NCBI RefSeq assembly: GCF_002135435.1
Contig: NZ_NEGK01000001.1
Location: forward strand, 1 to 64,000
Length of the DNA stretch: 64,000 bases
Direction: 5' to 3'
Source of the DNA: Acinetobacter sp. ANC 3813
GTDB taxonomy: Bacteria > Pseudomonadota > Gammaproteobacteria > Pseudomonadales > Moraxellaceae
Shown: positions 54,466-63,818 of the stretch, piece after piece
Layout: each line of letters begins with the position of its first letter
Numbering within the stretch: position 1 is the first letter of the stretch
Translations under genes and position numbers: made by a program
Notes under the pieces: generated by a model
What the model saw: only the letters and a program-made list of their open reading frames with translations
Told to the model about the DNA's origin: nothing
Databases searched by the model: none

Positions 54466-55668
54466 ATGTCTCGTCTATCCTCTGAAAACATTCATATTAT
54501 TGAAAATGATCAAGATGCTATTACTGCCGCTTACCATGTGGCGGACTTTGCGCTGGAAGGCCGCAATGAGCGTGATCAAAACCGGCAGCTTCCTTTTGCT
54601 GAAATTGATTTATTCAGCCAAAAAGGTTTAGGCGGCATGCGCATTCCAAAACAATACGGCGGCGCATTTATTTCCAATCAAACGCTTGCGCGAGTTTTCC
54701 GCATTTTAAATCAGGCAGATTCGAGTTTTGGGCAAATACCGCAAAATCAGATTGCGCTGCTGAATATGATTAACATCATGGGGTCCGAGGCGCAAAAAAA
54801 CTTTATTTTTAACGAAATATTAAAAGGTAAACGCCTTGCCAATGGTGGCCCTGAACGCAATACCAAAGATACCAAAACCTTAAACACCACCCTTCAAATC
54901 ATAGATGGCCAGTATTTTATCGATGGGGAAAAATTTTACTCGACTGGCAGCAGTTTCGCGCATTGGCTTGCTATTAAAGCCATTCACCCAGAAGGCCATG
55001 TTGTACTCACTATCATTGACAGCCAATCTGCAGGTGTAGAAGTGATTGATAACTGGGATGGCTTTGGGCAGCGTACCACCTCCAGCGGCACAGTCAAACT
55101 GAATCACGTTCAGGTTGATCCTTTCCTGATTTTTGATGAGCGTAAATTAGCCGAGCAGCCAAGCTACCGCGGCGCTTATTCACAGCTGTTGCAAGTCGCT
55201 ATTGATGTGGGCATTGCCGAAGCGGCTTTTGCAGATACAGTCTCTGCAGTTAAAAAAGCCCGCCCGATCGCCGATGCACACGTCGAAAAAGCCAGTGAAG
55301 AACACTACACCCTGCAGGAAGTCGGAAAATCTGCCGTACTGCTGGATGCCGCTATTTTACTGCTGGATGATGCAGCTGAATATCTAGATGAACTCGATCA
55401 GCTAGATGCTGTTACAGAAGAACAAGCAGCCAAAGCATCTATTTTAGTCGCAGAAGCGAAAATCTATGCCAATGATGCCGCGCTGCAGATTTCAGAAAAA
55501 CTCTTAGAACTTGGCGGCAGCCGTTCGAGCCTCTGCATCCATAACTTTGACCAGCACTGGCGCAATGCACGTGTGCATACCTTGCATGATCCTGTGCGCT
55601 GGAAACTTCATGCGCTAGGCGACTATTACCTAAATCATAAACTGCCTGCACGTCACGCTTGGATTTAA
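54466..55668 (+). CDS. sfnB: SfnB-family sulfur acquisition oxidoreductase (first copy)
   Basis: A 400-residue acyl-CoA-dehydrogenase-fold flavoprotein. Visible blocks: GLGGMRIPKQYGGAFIS, QADSSFGQIPQNQIALLN, DGEKFYSTGSSFAHWL, DNWDGFGQRTTSSGTVKLNH and the C-terminal WRNARVHTLHDPVRWK. SfnB-type proteins take part in the use of organosulfur compounds such as sulfones. The start at 54466 (MSRLSSENIHI) is favoured over a TTG at 54421. It lies 11 bp before a paralogue. The symbol rests on family resemblance. Confidence 0.85.
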   Translation: MSRLSSENIHIIENDQDAITAAYHVADFALEGRNERDQNRQLPFAEIDLFSQKGLGGMRIPKQYGGAFISNQTLARVFRILNQADSSFGQIPQNQIALLNMINIMGSEAQKNFIFNEILKGKRLANGGPERNTKDTKTLNTTLQIIDGQYFIDGEKFYSTGSSFAHWLAIKAIHPEGHVVLTIIDSQSAGVEVIDNWDGFGQRTTSSGTVKLNHVQVDPFLIFDERKLAEQPSYRGAYSQLLQVAIDVGIAEAAFADTVSAVKKARPIADAHVEKASEEHYTLQEVGKSAVLLDAAILLLDDAAEYLDELDQLDAVTEEQAAKASILVAEAKIYANDAALQISEKLLELGGSRSSLCIHNFDQHWRNARVHTLHDPVRWKLHALGDYYLNHKLPARHAWI

Positions 55669-55678
55669 GGAGAACACC

Positions 55679-56911
55679 ATGACCTCATTTCAAAATATTG
55701 TGCCTTTTCAATCCAGTTCTACGGCAGGCAGCGCTCAGGCGCATATTATTCAGTCTGATGCTGAAGCACTAGAAATCGCGCAGCATCTGGCAGAACAATT
55801 CAAACAAACTGCGGTAACACGCGATGCTCAGCGTATTTTGCCGTTTGAGGAAATTGAAGCCTATAGCCAGTCAGGCTTATGGGCCATTACCCTGCCAAAA
55901 GCATATGGCGGTGCAGAAGTTTCCAGCTATACCGTCGCACAAGTCATTGCTTTAATCAGCGGTGCTGATGGCTCTATTGGACAAATTCCGCAGAATCATT
56001 TTTATGCCTTGGAGGTGCTTCGCAATACCGCTACTGAGCAGCAGAAACAAAAACTGTATGCAGAAGTCCTGCAAGGCGCCCGTTTTGGCAATGCCTTAGC
56101 CGAGTTTAAAACCAAAAGTGCATCTCAAAAGCAAACATCAATTACAAAAACAGCCGATGGGTTTGTCGTGAATGGTGAAAAATTCTACTGCACAGGCAGC
56201 CTGTTTGCGCACCGCATTCCAACATTGGTCAAAGACGCTGAAGGGCGTGAGTTTCTCGCATTTATTTCCCGCGACAGCCAAGGTTTAGAACTGATAGATG
56301 ACTGGTCTGGCTTTGGACAGCGCACCACAGGCAGCGGTACGGTCAAATTCAATCATGTTGCTGTAGCTGCAGAAGATGTCATTCCATTTGATACAGCATT
56401 TTCTGAACCAACTCTGGTCGGCCCTTTTGCTCAAATTATGCATGCAGCGATTGAAACGGGTATTGCTCGAGCAGCTTTTGAAGAAACCCTTGTACGGGTC
56501 CGTCAAGCGCGTCCTTGGATTGATTCTGGCGTAGATCATGCCACAGATGATCCGCTCACCAAATTTGAATTAGGCCGCATCATTGCCGATGTGCGTGCCA
56601 GTGAGGTTTTACTGAAACAAGCAGGCCTCTCGATTGACGATGCCCGCCCGAATCCTACTGCAGAGAATATTGCCAAAGCCTCTTTAGATGTAGCCAAAGT
56701 CCGCGCGCATAGCACTGAAACTGCATTAAAAGCATCTTCCAAACTCATTGAATTGGCAGGCAGCCGCGGCAGCCAGCGCGCAGACGGTTTAGACCGCTAC
56801 TGGCGCAATGCCCGCGTACATACTCTGCATGATGCATCACGCTGGAAATACTATTTCATTGCCAATTATCTTTTGAACGGTGTATTGCCGCCGCGCAGAG
56901 GGACATTGTAA
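55679..56911 (+). CDS. SfnB-family sulfur acquisition oxidoreductase (second copy)
   Basis: A 410-residue paralogue of the preceding gene, with the same blocks: GLWAITLPKAYGGAEVSS, GADGSIGQIPQNHFYALE, NGEKFYCTGSLFAHR, DDWSGFGQRTTGSGTVKFNH and WRNARVHTLHDASRWK. It shares TG of ATGA with the monooxygenase gene that follows. Tandem SfnB paralogues next to a flavin monooxygenase suggest two-step handling or different chain lengths of an organosulfur substrate. Confidence 0.87.
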   Translation: MTSFQNIVPFQSSSTAGSAQAHIIQSDAEALEIAQHLAEQFKQTAVTRDAQRILPFEEIEAYSQSGLWAITLPKAYGGAEVSSYTVAQVIALISGADGSIGQIPQNHFYALEVLRNTATEQQKQKLYAEVLQGARFGNALAEFKTKSASQKQTSITKTADGFVVNGEKFYCTGSLFAHRIPTLVKDAEGREFLAFISRDSQGLELIDDWSGFGQRTTGSGTVKFNHVAVAAEDVIPFDTAFSEPTLVGPFAQIMHAAIETGIARAAFEETLVRVRQARPWIDSGVDHATDDPLTKFELGRIIADVRASEVLLKQAGLSIDDARPNPTAENIAKASLDVAKVRAHSTETALKASSKLIELAGSRGSQRADGLDRYWRNARVHTLHDASRWKYYFIANYLLNGVLPPRRGTL

Positions 56912-58329
56912 TGACAAACTTAAACAATACGACGCTGCATCAACCCAAGCAAATTATTTTAAATGCCTTTGATATGAACTGCGCAGGCCATATCAATCAT
57001 GGGCTATGGACGCATCCACGTGATGAATCACACCGTTTTAATGAGCTGAGCTATTGGACAGACCTAGCCAAAACCTTAGAACAAGGACTTTTTGATGGAT
57101 TATTTATAGCCGATATTACGGGTGTATATGATGTCTATCAGGGCAATATCGACCTGACTTTAAAAGAGTCGATTCAGTTGCCAAGCCATGACCCCAGCAC
57201 ACTGGTCTCTGCGATGGCGGCCGTCACCCAAAATCTTGGATTTGGTGTCACGGTAAATTTAAGCTATGAATCGCCCTATCAATTTGCACGGCGCTTTGCC
57301 AGCTTGGATCACCTGACTCAAGGCCGCATCGGCTGGAATATCGTGACTGGATATTTAGATAGCGCAGAGCGCTTAATTGGGCAAAAAGGCTTAAAAGATC
57401 ATGATCTTCGCTATGAGCAGGCAGTGGAGTTTTTAGAACTTTGCTATAAATTTTGGGAAGGCTCTTGGGAAGATGATGCTGTACTTAAAGACAAAGCGCA
57501 GCGTATTTTTTCTGATCCAGCCAAAGTGCATGCCATTGAGCATCAAGGGCATTTTTACCAAAGTCAGGGGGTGTTTCAGGTTTCACCATCCATCCAGCGC
57601 ACACCCGTTCTATATCAGGCAGGCGCCTCGCCTCGCGGTTTAGACTTTGCCACACAGCATGCTGAAGGCATGTTTATTGGCGCGGATAAGCCAGAAAAAA
57701 CCAAACAGCAAGTGGATAAAATCCGTGCCCACGCCAAAGCGCATGGCCGCGATCCATCATCTATCAAGCTGTTTGCAGGTATCAGCGTTGTAACGGCAGA
57801 AACAGATGAACTTGCACAGGAAAAATTAGCGGAATATATCCGCTACGCCAGCCCTGAAGCGGGTCTTGCGCACTTTTCCAGCTCTGTGGGCATTGACCTA
57901 AGCAAGTATGCGGATGATGAAGCCATTCCCTATCAAAAGACCAACAGTATTGCTTCGGTTAACAGCAAGTTTAAAGAACAGAAAATCACGCCAAATGACC
58001 TAAAAGCGCAGCTCAAACTGGGCGGACGGTACCCGCTCTTTGTTGGCAGCGGCGCAACTGTTGCTGAGCAGCTTATACAGCTGCTGGATGAAACGGGTTT
58101 GGATGGCTTTAATCTCACTCGCACGGTCGCACCCGAGTCACATCAGGACTTTATCCGCTGGGTGATCCCTGAACTGCAGCAGCGCGGGCGCTATAAAACG
58201 GAGTACTCGCAAGGCAGTCTGCGCAACAAGCTCTTTCAGCAAGGCGATCGATTAACTGCACCACATCCGGCAGATCAATTCCGCTTCAGAAACTGCAAAC
58301 AAAAAAACAAGCAGGCTCAATCTGCTTAA
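56911..58329 (+). CDS. LLM-class flavin-dependent monooxygenase (NtaA/SnaA/DszA family)
   Basis: A 472-residue FMNH2-dependent monooxygenase. Blocks: LNAFDMNCAGHINHGLWTHP, LFIADITGVYDVYQ, FGVTVNLSYESPYQFARRF, GRIGWNIVTGYLDSAERL and QAGASPRGLDFATQHAEGMF. DszA/SoxA-type members cleave C-S bonds of sulfonates or sulfones with FMNH2 from a separate reductase, which is not encoded here. It starts 1 bp inside the previous stop, so the three redox genes are one operon. Confidence 0.88.
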   Translation: MTNLNNTTLHQPKQIILNAFDMNCAGHINHGLWTHPRDESHRFNELSYWTDLAKTLEQGLFDGLFIADITGVYDVYQGNIDLTLKESIQLPSHDPSTLVSAMAAVTQNLGFGVTVNLSYESPYQFARRFASLDHLTQGRIGWNIVTGYLDSAERLIGQKGLKDHDLRYEQAVEFLELCYKFWEGSWEDDAVLKDKAQRIFSDPAKVHAIEHQGHFYQSQGVFQVSPSIQRTPVLYQAGASPRGLDFATQHAEGMFIGADKPEKTKQQVDKIRAHAKAHGRDPSSIKLFAGISVVTAETDELAQEKLAEYIRYASPEAGLAHFSSSVGIDLSKYADDEAIPYQKTNSIASVNSKFKEQKITPNDLKAQLKLGGRYPLFVGSGATVAEQLIQLLDETGLDGFNLTRTVAPESHQDFIRWVIPELQQRGRYKTEYSQGSLRNKLFQQGDRLTAPHPADQFRFRNCKQKNKQAQSA

Positions 58330-58386
58330 TACAGCAAATTTACTCAATACATTAAAAACAGAACTTTATATTTTTCGAGGAATATT

Positions 58387-59217
58387 ATGGCGCTTAGTTC
58401 AAAATCCAAACTCACGCTGATTGGGGCTATTGCGGCCATCGTCATTATTGGCTTGCTGGTTTGGAATCATCAAAAAAAATCCGCCAATGATGAGTTAGTC
58501 ATTGGCATCAGCCCTTCTTTTGCAAAACCCTTGCAAGTGGCTGCAGAAGAAGCGAAACAGCAAGGCCTGAATGTCAAATTAGTCGAATTTTCAGATTGGA
58601 ACACGCCTAATATCACCCTGAATCATGGCGATATTGACGCCAACTTTTTCCAACATCAGCCGTTTTTAGACAATGCGAAAAAAGAAACCGACTTCAAAAT
58701 CAAAGCCTTTGATGTAGGCGCTGCAACACATGTCGGCCTATATTCAAAAAAAATTAAAAACTTTGCTGAACTTCAAGATAATGCCAAAGTGGTTGTGCCA
58801 AATGATCCAGTCAACCAAGGCCGCGCCTTGCAGCTGTTGCAGCAAGCCAAACTGATTACCCTAAAACAGCCGGATAATTTCCTGTCAGGTCTGAACGATA
58901 TTGCTGAAAACCCTAAAAAACTGCAGTTTATTGAAGTAGAAGGTCCGCAAACGGCCCGTGCAATTGATGATGCAGATTTAGCTTTTGGCTACCCGCATTA
59001 TTTACGCTTAGCTAAAACAGCAGATCCAGAAAGCGCGCTGCTGTTTGACTCCAACACAGACAAGCGCTTTGCGATTTTATTTGCTGTGCGTGATGACTAC
59101 CAAGACACCAATGGCAAACTGAGAAAATTTGTTGATATCTATCAAAATTCACCAAAAGTAAAACAGGCGCTGGACGCAGACTTTGGCGCGAAACTTTGGT
59201 TCCCGGGCTGGAAATAA
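58387..59217 (+). CDS. metQ: MetQ/NlpA-family substrate-binding protein (first copy)
   Basis: A 276-residue binding protein with an N-terminal hydrophobic anchor (about residues 10-28) but no lipobox Cys. The NlpA core is visible in VIGISPSFAKPLQ, DWNTPNITLNHGDIDANFFQHQ, VPNDPVNQGRALQLLQ and the C-terminal LWFPGWK. It delivers methionine or a sulfur compound to MetNI. A paralogue follows 9 bp later, and GAGGAA precedes the ATG. Confidence 0.88.
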   Translation: MALSSKSKLTLIGAIAAIVIIGLLVWNHQKKSANDELVIGISPSFAKPLQVAAEEAKQQGLNVKLVEFSDWNTPNITLNHGDIDANFFQHQPFLDNAKKETDFKIKAFDVGAATHVGLYSKKIKNFAELQDNAKVVVPNDPVNQGRALQLLQQAKLITLKQPDNFLSGLNDIAENPKKLQFIEVEGPQTARAIDDADLAFGYPHYLRLAKTADPESALLFDSNTDKRFAILFAVRDDYQDTNGKLRKFVDIYQNSPKVKQALDADFGAKLWFPGWK

Positions 59218-59226
59218 GGAATCATC

Positions 59227-60063
59227 ATGTCAAACAGCTTTAGCAAAAACCGTAAAATTTGGCTCATCGCCCTCGCAGCGGCAGCCCTTGTGATTGGCTT
59301 GAGTGCATACCGATGGTCTACACAGCAAATACAGCATCAGACCTTGAAAATTGGCATTAGCCCGCCTTATGCAGAACTGCTGCAAAGTGTTGCAGATGAT
59401 TTACAACAGCATGGCATTCATGTCCAGCTGATCGAATTCTCGGATTGGCAAGCGCCGAATGTCGCTGTGCAAAATGGTGATATAGACGCCAATTTTTTTC
59501 AGCAAAGCGTATTTTTAGCCAATGCTGTCAAACAGACTGGCTATGATTTGCATGCTTTTGCCGCCGGCAGCGGCAGTCATGTCGGCCTGTACTCTAAACA
59601 ATACAAATCATTGGCAGAATTACCGAAAAAAGCGCGCGTGGTCATTCCCAGCGATCCTGTCAATTCTGCCCGCGCGCTGATTCTGCTGCAGCATGCAGGG
59701 CTGATTCAGCTCAAAGACATCAGCAATGAATTATCAACCCTTGCAGATATTGTGTCCAACCCGAAACAGTTGCAGTTCATAGAAGTGGAAGGCCCGCAAA
59801 CCGCCTTGGCTTATGACGATGCAGATCTGATTTTCGGCTTTCCGCATTATCTCAATATGGCCAAAAAAGCAGACCCGCACAGTGCCCTGTTTTTAGATAC
59901 GATCGATAAGAAATACGCCATCCTTTTTGTCACGCGCAAAGACTATACCGATGAAAATCAAAATCTTGCCGCATTTGTACGCACCTTCCAAAATTCGGAA
60001 AAAGTCAAAGCGATTTTAGACCGCGACTTTGGCAAAGGCATGTGGTTTGAAGGCTGGAAATAA
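59227..60063 (+). CDS. MetQ/NlpA-family substrate-binding protein (second copy)
   Basis: A 278-residue paralogue of the preceding protein, with the same layout: an N-terminal membrane anchor (about 12-30), LKIGISPPYAELLQ, DWQAPNVAVQNGDIDANFFQ, IPSDPVNSARALILLQHAG and terminal MWFEGWK. Two binding proteins sharing one transporter suggests that different ligands feed the same MetNI. It lies 11 bp before metN. Confidence 0.88.
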   Translation: MSNSFSKNRKIWLIALAAAALVIGLSAYRWSTQQIQHQTLKIGISPPYAELLQSVADDLQQHGIHVQLIEFSDWQAPNVAVQNGDIDANFFQQSVFLANAVKQTGYDLHAFAAGSGSHVGLYSKQYKSLAELPKKARVVIPSDPVNSARALILLQHAGLIQLKDISNELSTLADIVSNPKQLQFIEVEGPQTALAYDDADLIFGFPHYLNMAKKADPHSALFLDTIDKKYAILFVTRKDYTDENQNLAAFVRTFQNSEKVKAILDRDFGKGMWFEGWK

Positions 60064-60074
60064 GGAGCATTATT

Positions 60075-61145
60075 ATGGTTAGTTTTGGATCGCAAATTGA
60101 TTTTTCTGTGCCTCACATTAAGATCCGCCAGCTCAATAAATATTATGAAGTGCAAGGCACGCAAGTGCATGCATTAAAGAATATCAATTTGGATATTCCA
60201 CAAGGTACAGTTTTTGGCATCATCGGTAAAAGCGGCGCGGGAAAATCATCGCTCATCCGCACCTTAAATGGATTGGAAAGCACCAGCAGCGGCAGCATTC
60301 ACATTCATCAGCAGAATTTGGCCCGGCTGAGCCATGCAGAATTGATTCAGCTACGTCAAAAAACCGGCATGATCTTTCAGCATTTTAATCTAATGTCTGC
60401 CAAAACTGTTTATGAAAATGTCGCTTTACCTTTAAGAGTTGCGGCCTATCCTAAAGATCAAATTGAAGCTCGGGTCAATGAAGTCCTCAGTCTCGTTGGA
60501 TTAAGTGATAAAGCCGCAAACTACCCTTCACAGCTCTCAGGCGGACAAAAACAGCGTGTCGGCATAGCCCGTGCGCTGGTACATCACCCTGAGGTTTTGC
60601 TCTGTGATGAAGCCACTTCTGCACTTGATCCTGAAAGTACATCTGCTGTGCTGACATTATTGAAAGAAATTAATCAAAAACTCGGCATTACTATTGTATT
60701 AATCACCCATGAAATGCAGGTTATCCGCGAAATTTGCGACCAAGTGGTGGTGATTGATCATGGGGAAATTGTGGAATCAGGGCAGGTCTGGTCGGTATTC
60801 TCTTCACCGCAGCAACAAATCACCCAAGAATTGCTCAATCTAGAACAGCTGGAACTGCCTATTCCCTACACCGCAGAAATCCAGCCAGACAGTACTTTGA
60901 GTATTTTAAAATTGCGCTATGAATCCACTTTAGAACAATCGCCAGATCTTAAAGCCATATTTGCGCAATTTGATGCACCCGCTCATCTATTGCAGAGTCA
61001 TGTCGATACCATCCAAAACCATCTTATTGGCTCATTCATTATCGCCTTAGCGCAAACAGATCTCGATTTTGCTGTGCTATCTAGAAAATTAAAACCGTAT
61101 ATTGCGCAGCTGGAGGTGCTGGGTTATGCAAAATCAGCTCATTGA
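60075..61145 (+). CDS. metN: Methionine/organosulfur ABC transporter ATP-binding protein
   Basis: A 356-residue ATPase. Walker A is GKSGAGKSSLIRTLNGL, Q-loop IFQHFNLM, signature LSGGQKQRVGIARAL, Walker B VLLCDEATSALD, and the C-terminal 90 residues match the NIL regulatory domain of MetN, which lets substrate inhibit transport. AAGGAG precedes the ATG at the expected distance. It overlaps metI by 20 bp. Confidence 0.92.
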   Translation: MVSFGSQIDFSVPHIKIRQLNKYYEVQGTQVHALKNINLDIPQGTVFGIIGKSGAGKSSLIRTLNGLESTSSGSIHIHQQNLARLSHAELIQLRQKTGMIFQHFNLMSAKTVYENVALPLRVAAYPKDQIEARVNEVLSLVGLSDKAANYPSQLSGGQKQRVGIARALVHHPEVLLCDEATSALDPESTSAVLTLLKEINQKLGITIVLITHEMQVIREICDQVVVIDHGEIVESGQVWSVFSSPQQQITQELLNLEQLELPIPYTAEIQPDSTLSILKLRYESTLEQSPDLKAIFAQFDAPAHLLQSHVDTIQNHLIGSFIIALAQTDLDFAVLSRKLKPYIAQLEVLGYAKSAH

Positions 61146-61785
61146 TTTATTGATTACAGGGACAATTGATACCTTATTGATGGTCGGCTCTTCTGCCCTT
61201 GCCGCATTTCTGATTGGTCTGCCCTTGGCCGTCATTTTAGTCAGCACATCTGATCATGGCATTTATCCATCTAAAAGTATTAACCGAAGCCTAGGCTGGA
61301 TTGTGAATGTCACCCGCTCTGTGCCCTTTTTAATTTTGATGGTTGCGCTTATTCCGCTTACACGCTGGATAGTCGGTACAAGTTACGGCGTATGGGCCGC
61401 TGTCGTTCCTTTGACATTAGCGGCAACCCCATTCTTTGCTCGCATAGCTGAAGTCAGCCTGCGTGAAGTCGATCACGGCCTGATTGAAGCCGCGCAAGCA
61501 ATCGGCTGCAACCGCAAGCAAATTATTTGGCATGTGCTGCTGCCCGAAGCGCTTCCCGGAATCGCGGCGGGTTTTACCGTGACTCTAGTCACCATGATTA
61601 ATTCCTCTGCGATTGCAGGCGCTATCGGCGCTGGCGGTTTGGGGGATATTGCTTACCGCTATGGCTACCAGCGCTTTGATATGCAGATTATGCTGGCAGT
61701 GATTGTCGTGCTGGTCATTTTAGTCATGCTGGTGCAAGCTGCGGGTGACAGCATTTCCGCACAGCTGGATAAACGCAAGATTTAA
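61126..61785 (+). CDS. metI: Methionine/organosulfur ABC transporter permease
   Basis: A 219-residue permease with five to six membrane helices and the EAA loop EAAQAIGCNRKQIIWHVLLP, matching MetI. The start at 61126 (MQNQLIDLLI) has GGAGGTG about 8 bases upstream and is preferred over the longer frame. It is the last gene of the sulfur operon, followed by a strong hairpin. Confidence 0.92.
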   Translation: MQNQLIDLLITGTIDTLLMVGSSALAAFLIGLPLAVILVSTSDHGIYPSKSINRSLGWIVNVTRSVPFLILMVALIPLTRWIVGTSYGVWAAVVPLTLAATPFFARIAEVSLREVDHGLIEAAQAIGCNRKQIIWHVLLPEALPGIAAGFTVTLVTMINSSAIAGAIGAGGLGDIAYRYGYQRFDMQIMLAVIVVLVILVMLVQAAGDSISAQLDKRKI

Positions 61786-61825
61786 ATCTGACGCGACTTC
61801 ATTCCGCATTCTGCACCACGCATCC

Positions 61826-61848
61826 AAGCCATGACTTTGTCATGGCTT
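61826..61848 (+). terminator. Hairpin after metI
   Basis: A perfect 10-bp stem, AAGCCATGAC-ttt-GTCATGGCTT. The T-run after it is short (TTTC), so termination may be partial. Confidence 0.6.
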
Positions 61849-61898
61849 TCATGTAAAATCGTCGGCAATTTTATATATAACACTGTGTGAGTTATTTC

Positions 61899-62990
61899 AT
61901 GGGTTTTAATTGCGGTATTGTCGGCTTGCCGAACGTTGGTAAATCTACACTTTTCAATGCATTGACTAAAGCTGCTATTGCTGCAGAAAACTTCCCATTC
62001 TGTACGATTGAACCAAACACAGGCATCGTACCTGTGCCAGATCCACGTTTAGACAAACTTACTGCTATTGTTAAACCGCAGCGCGTCATTCCAACAACGA
62101 TGGAATTTGTCGATATTGCCGGCTTAGTTGCAGGCGCGTCTAAAGGTGAAGGCCTAGGCAACCAGTTCCTTGCTAACATCCGTGAAACTGATGCTATTGC
62201 ACATGTTGTTCGCTGCTTTGAAGATGAAAACGTGATTCACGTCAATGGTAAAATTGATCCGCTGGACGATATTGCCACCATCAATACAGAACTTGCACTG
62301 GCTGACCTAGACACAATCACGAAAGCAATCACACGCTTAGCTAAATCTGCGAAAGGCGGCGACAAAGACGCCATTGCCACTAAAGCGGTTCTAGACAAAA
62401 TTTTGCCTTTGCTTGAAGAAGGCAAACCTGCCCGCGCAGCAGATTTAGATGATGATGAACGTAAAGCAGTTCGCGGTTTTGGTTTAATGACTTTAAAACC
62501 AACCATGTACATTGCTAACGTTGCTGAAGACGGTTTTGAAAACAACCCGCACCTTGAAGCAGTTCAAAAATTAGCAGCCGAAGAAAATGCAATTGTGGTT
62601 CCGCTTTGCAACCAAATTGAAGCAGAAATTTCATTGCTTGAAGATGAAGACCGTGCAGAATTCCTTGAAGCATTAGGCATGGAAGAACCTGGTCTAAACG
62701 TTGTAATCCGTGCTGGATATGGCTTGCTTGGTTTGCAAACGTATTTCACAGCAGGCGTACAAGAAGTCCGCGCTTGGACAGTTAAAATTGGCGCGACTGC
62801 ACCGCAAGCGGCTGGCGTTATTCATACAGACTTTGAAAAAGGCTTTATCCGCGCAGAATGTGTCGCTTATAACGACTTTGTTCAGTTCAACGGTGAAGCT
62901 GGCGCGAAAGAAGCAGGTAAATGGCGTTTAGAAGGCAAAACTTACATCGTGCAAGATGGCGATGTATTGCATTTCCGCTTTAACGTATAA
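61899..62990 (+). CDS. ychF: Redox-regulated ATPase YchF (Obg-like)
   Basis: A 363-residue protein of exactly the usual length. G1 is [19 protein letters not shown]3 DIAGLV and a C-terminal TGS domain ends DVLHFRFNV. Unlike true GTPases the family prefers ATP. The start at 61899 (MGFNCGIVG) matches other YchF proteins; the longer frame adds four residues. It binds ribosomes and affects stress responses. It has its own terminator. Confidence 0.95.
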   Translation: MGFNCGIVGLPNVGKSTLFNALTKAAIAAENFPFCTIEPNTGIVPVPDPRLDKLTAIVKPQRVIPTTMEFVDIAGLVAGASKGEGLGNQFLANIRETDAIAHVVRCFEDENVIHVNGKIDPLDDIATINTELALADLDTITKAITRLAKSAKGGDKDAIATKAVLDKILPLLEEGKPARAADLDDDERKAVRGFGLMTLKPTMYIANVAEDGFENNPHLEAVQKLAAEENAIVVPLCNQIEAEISLLEDEDRAEFLEALGMEEPGLNVVIRAGYGLLGLQTYFTAGVQEVRAWTVKIGATAPQAAGVIHTDFEKGFIRAECVAYNDFVQFNGEAGAKEAGKWRLEGKTYIVQDGDVLHFRFNV

Positions 62991-63032
62991 GCTGTAGTTT
63001 GAGCTTTTAATCCAAGCTTAAATAAAACAGAT

Positions 63033-63062
63033 AAAAAAGCTCCAAGTGATTGGAGCTTTTTT
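63033..63062 (+). terminator. Rho-independent terminator after ychF
   Basis: AAAAAAGCTCCAA-gtga-TTGGAGCTTTTTT, a 13-bp stem with a T-run. Confidence 0.93.
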
Positions 63063-63293
63063 ATGCCCTATAGATACGAATGCTTGAAGGAAATGCCAAA
63101 ATTACAACGCATAATCATGAAGCCAGCCTGAAGCTTAATAACATAAAACAAAGCCATAAAACTCCACAGCTTTTCACCTACACAGATGCTGCTTAATGAT
63201 TTTAAATTCGGATTTATCTTAGAGAATAGGCGCCAAAGCCTTCAGACACCCAATTATAGATCAATTAAATTCGTGTTTTACGGAGTTAAAGAA

Positions 63294-63701
63294 ATGAAAA
63301 AAATCAGCACTCTATTCGCAGCAGGAATGCTCAGTTTACTTAGCGCCACTGCATTTGCCTGCCCGCAAGGCACAACACTCACTGGCGGTACTGGCGCCAA
63401 CCATAAAGGCGGAAAATGTGTAGCCGCTGCAACCGTTAAACATCAATCCCAAGCCGCAAAACATGAAGCCAGTCAAGCTCAGCTACACGCCACTAAAGCT
63501 AAACATGACGCAGTAAAAGCTGAACAGCATCGCACTGCAGCCATGCAAAAAGATGTAAAACAGGCTTCACATGAACAAGCCAAGGCAGCTGCAGAAACCA
63601 ATGCGGCCAAACATGAAGCGGCTAAAGCTAAAACAGCAGCAACTCATGCAAAAATAGATGCACAGCATGCCCATACTGCAGCCAAACCCGTTAAATCTTA
63701 A
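63294..63701 (+). CDS. Ala/Lys/His-rich exported protein
   Basis: A 135-residue protein with a signal peptide (MKKISTLFAAGMLSLLSATA, cut before FACP). The first mature part has two Cys (FACPQG and GGKCVAA) that may form a disulfide. The rest is a low-complexity helical stretch of Ala, Lys and His (KHEASQAQLHATKAKH, AAKHEAAKAKTAATHAK) with heptad-like spacing. The His content could bind metals; this is speculative. GGAG precedes the ATG; the longer frame upstream lacks coding character. Confidence 0.8.
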   Translation: MKKISTLFAAGMLSLLSATAFACPQGTTLTGGTGANHKGGKCVAAATVKHQSQAAKHEASQAQLHATKAKHDAVKAEQHRTAAMQKDVKQASHEQAKAAAETNAAKHEAAKAKTAATHAKIDAQHAHTAAKPVKS

Positions 63702-63713
63702 AATTTCTAGCCT

Positions 63714-63742
63714 AAAAAAAACCGGTCTATGACCGGTTTTTT
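63714..63742 (+). terminator. Rho-independent terminator
   Basis: AAAAACCGGTC-tat-GACCGGTTTTT, a strong stem with T-run, 13 bases after the stop of the Ala/Lys/His-rich gene. Confidence 0.93.
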
Positions 63743-63818
63743 GCAAACTGTTTTTTAAATCCTATAAATTCAATATTTACTATTCGCAATTAACTTACTT
63801 TTATAAAGCTAATTAATT

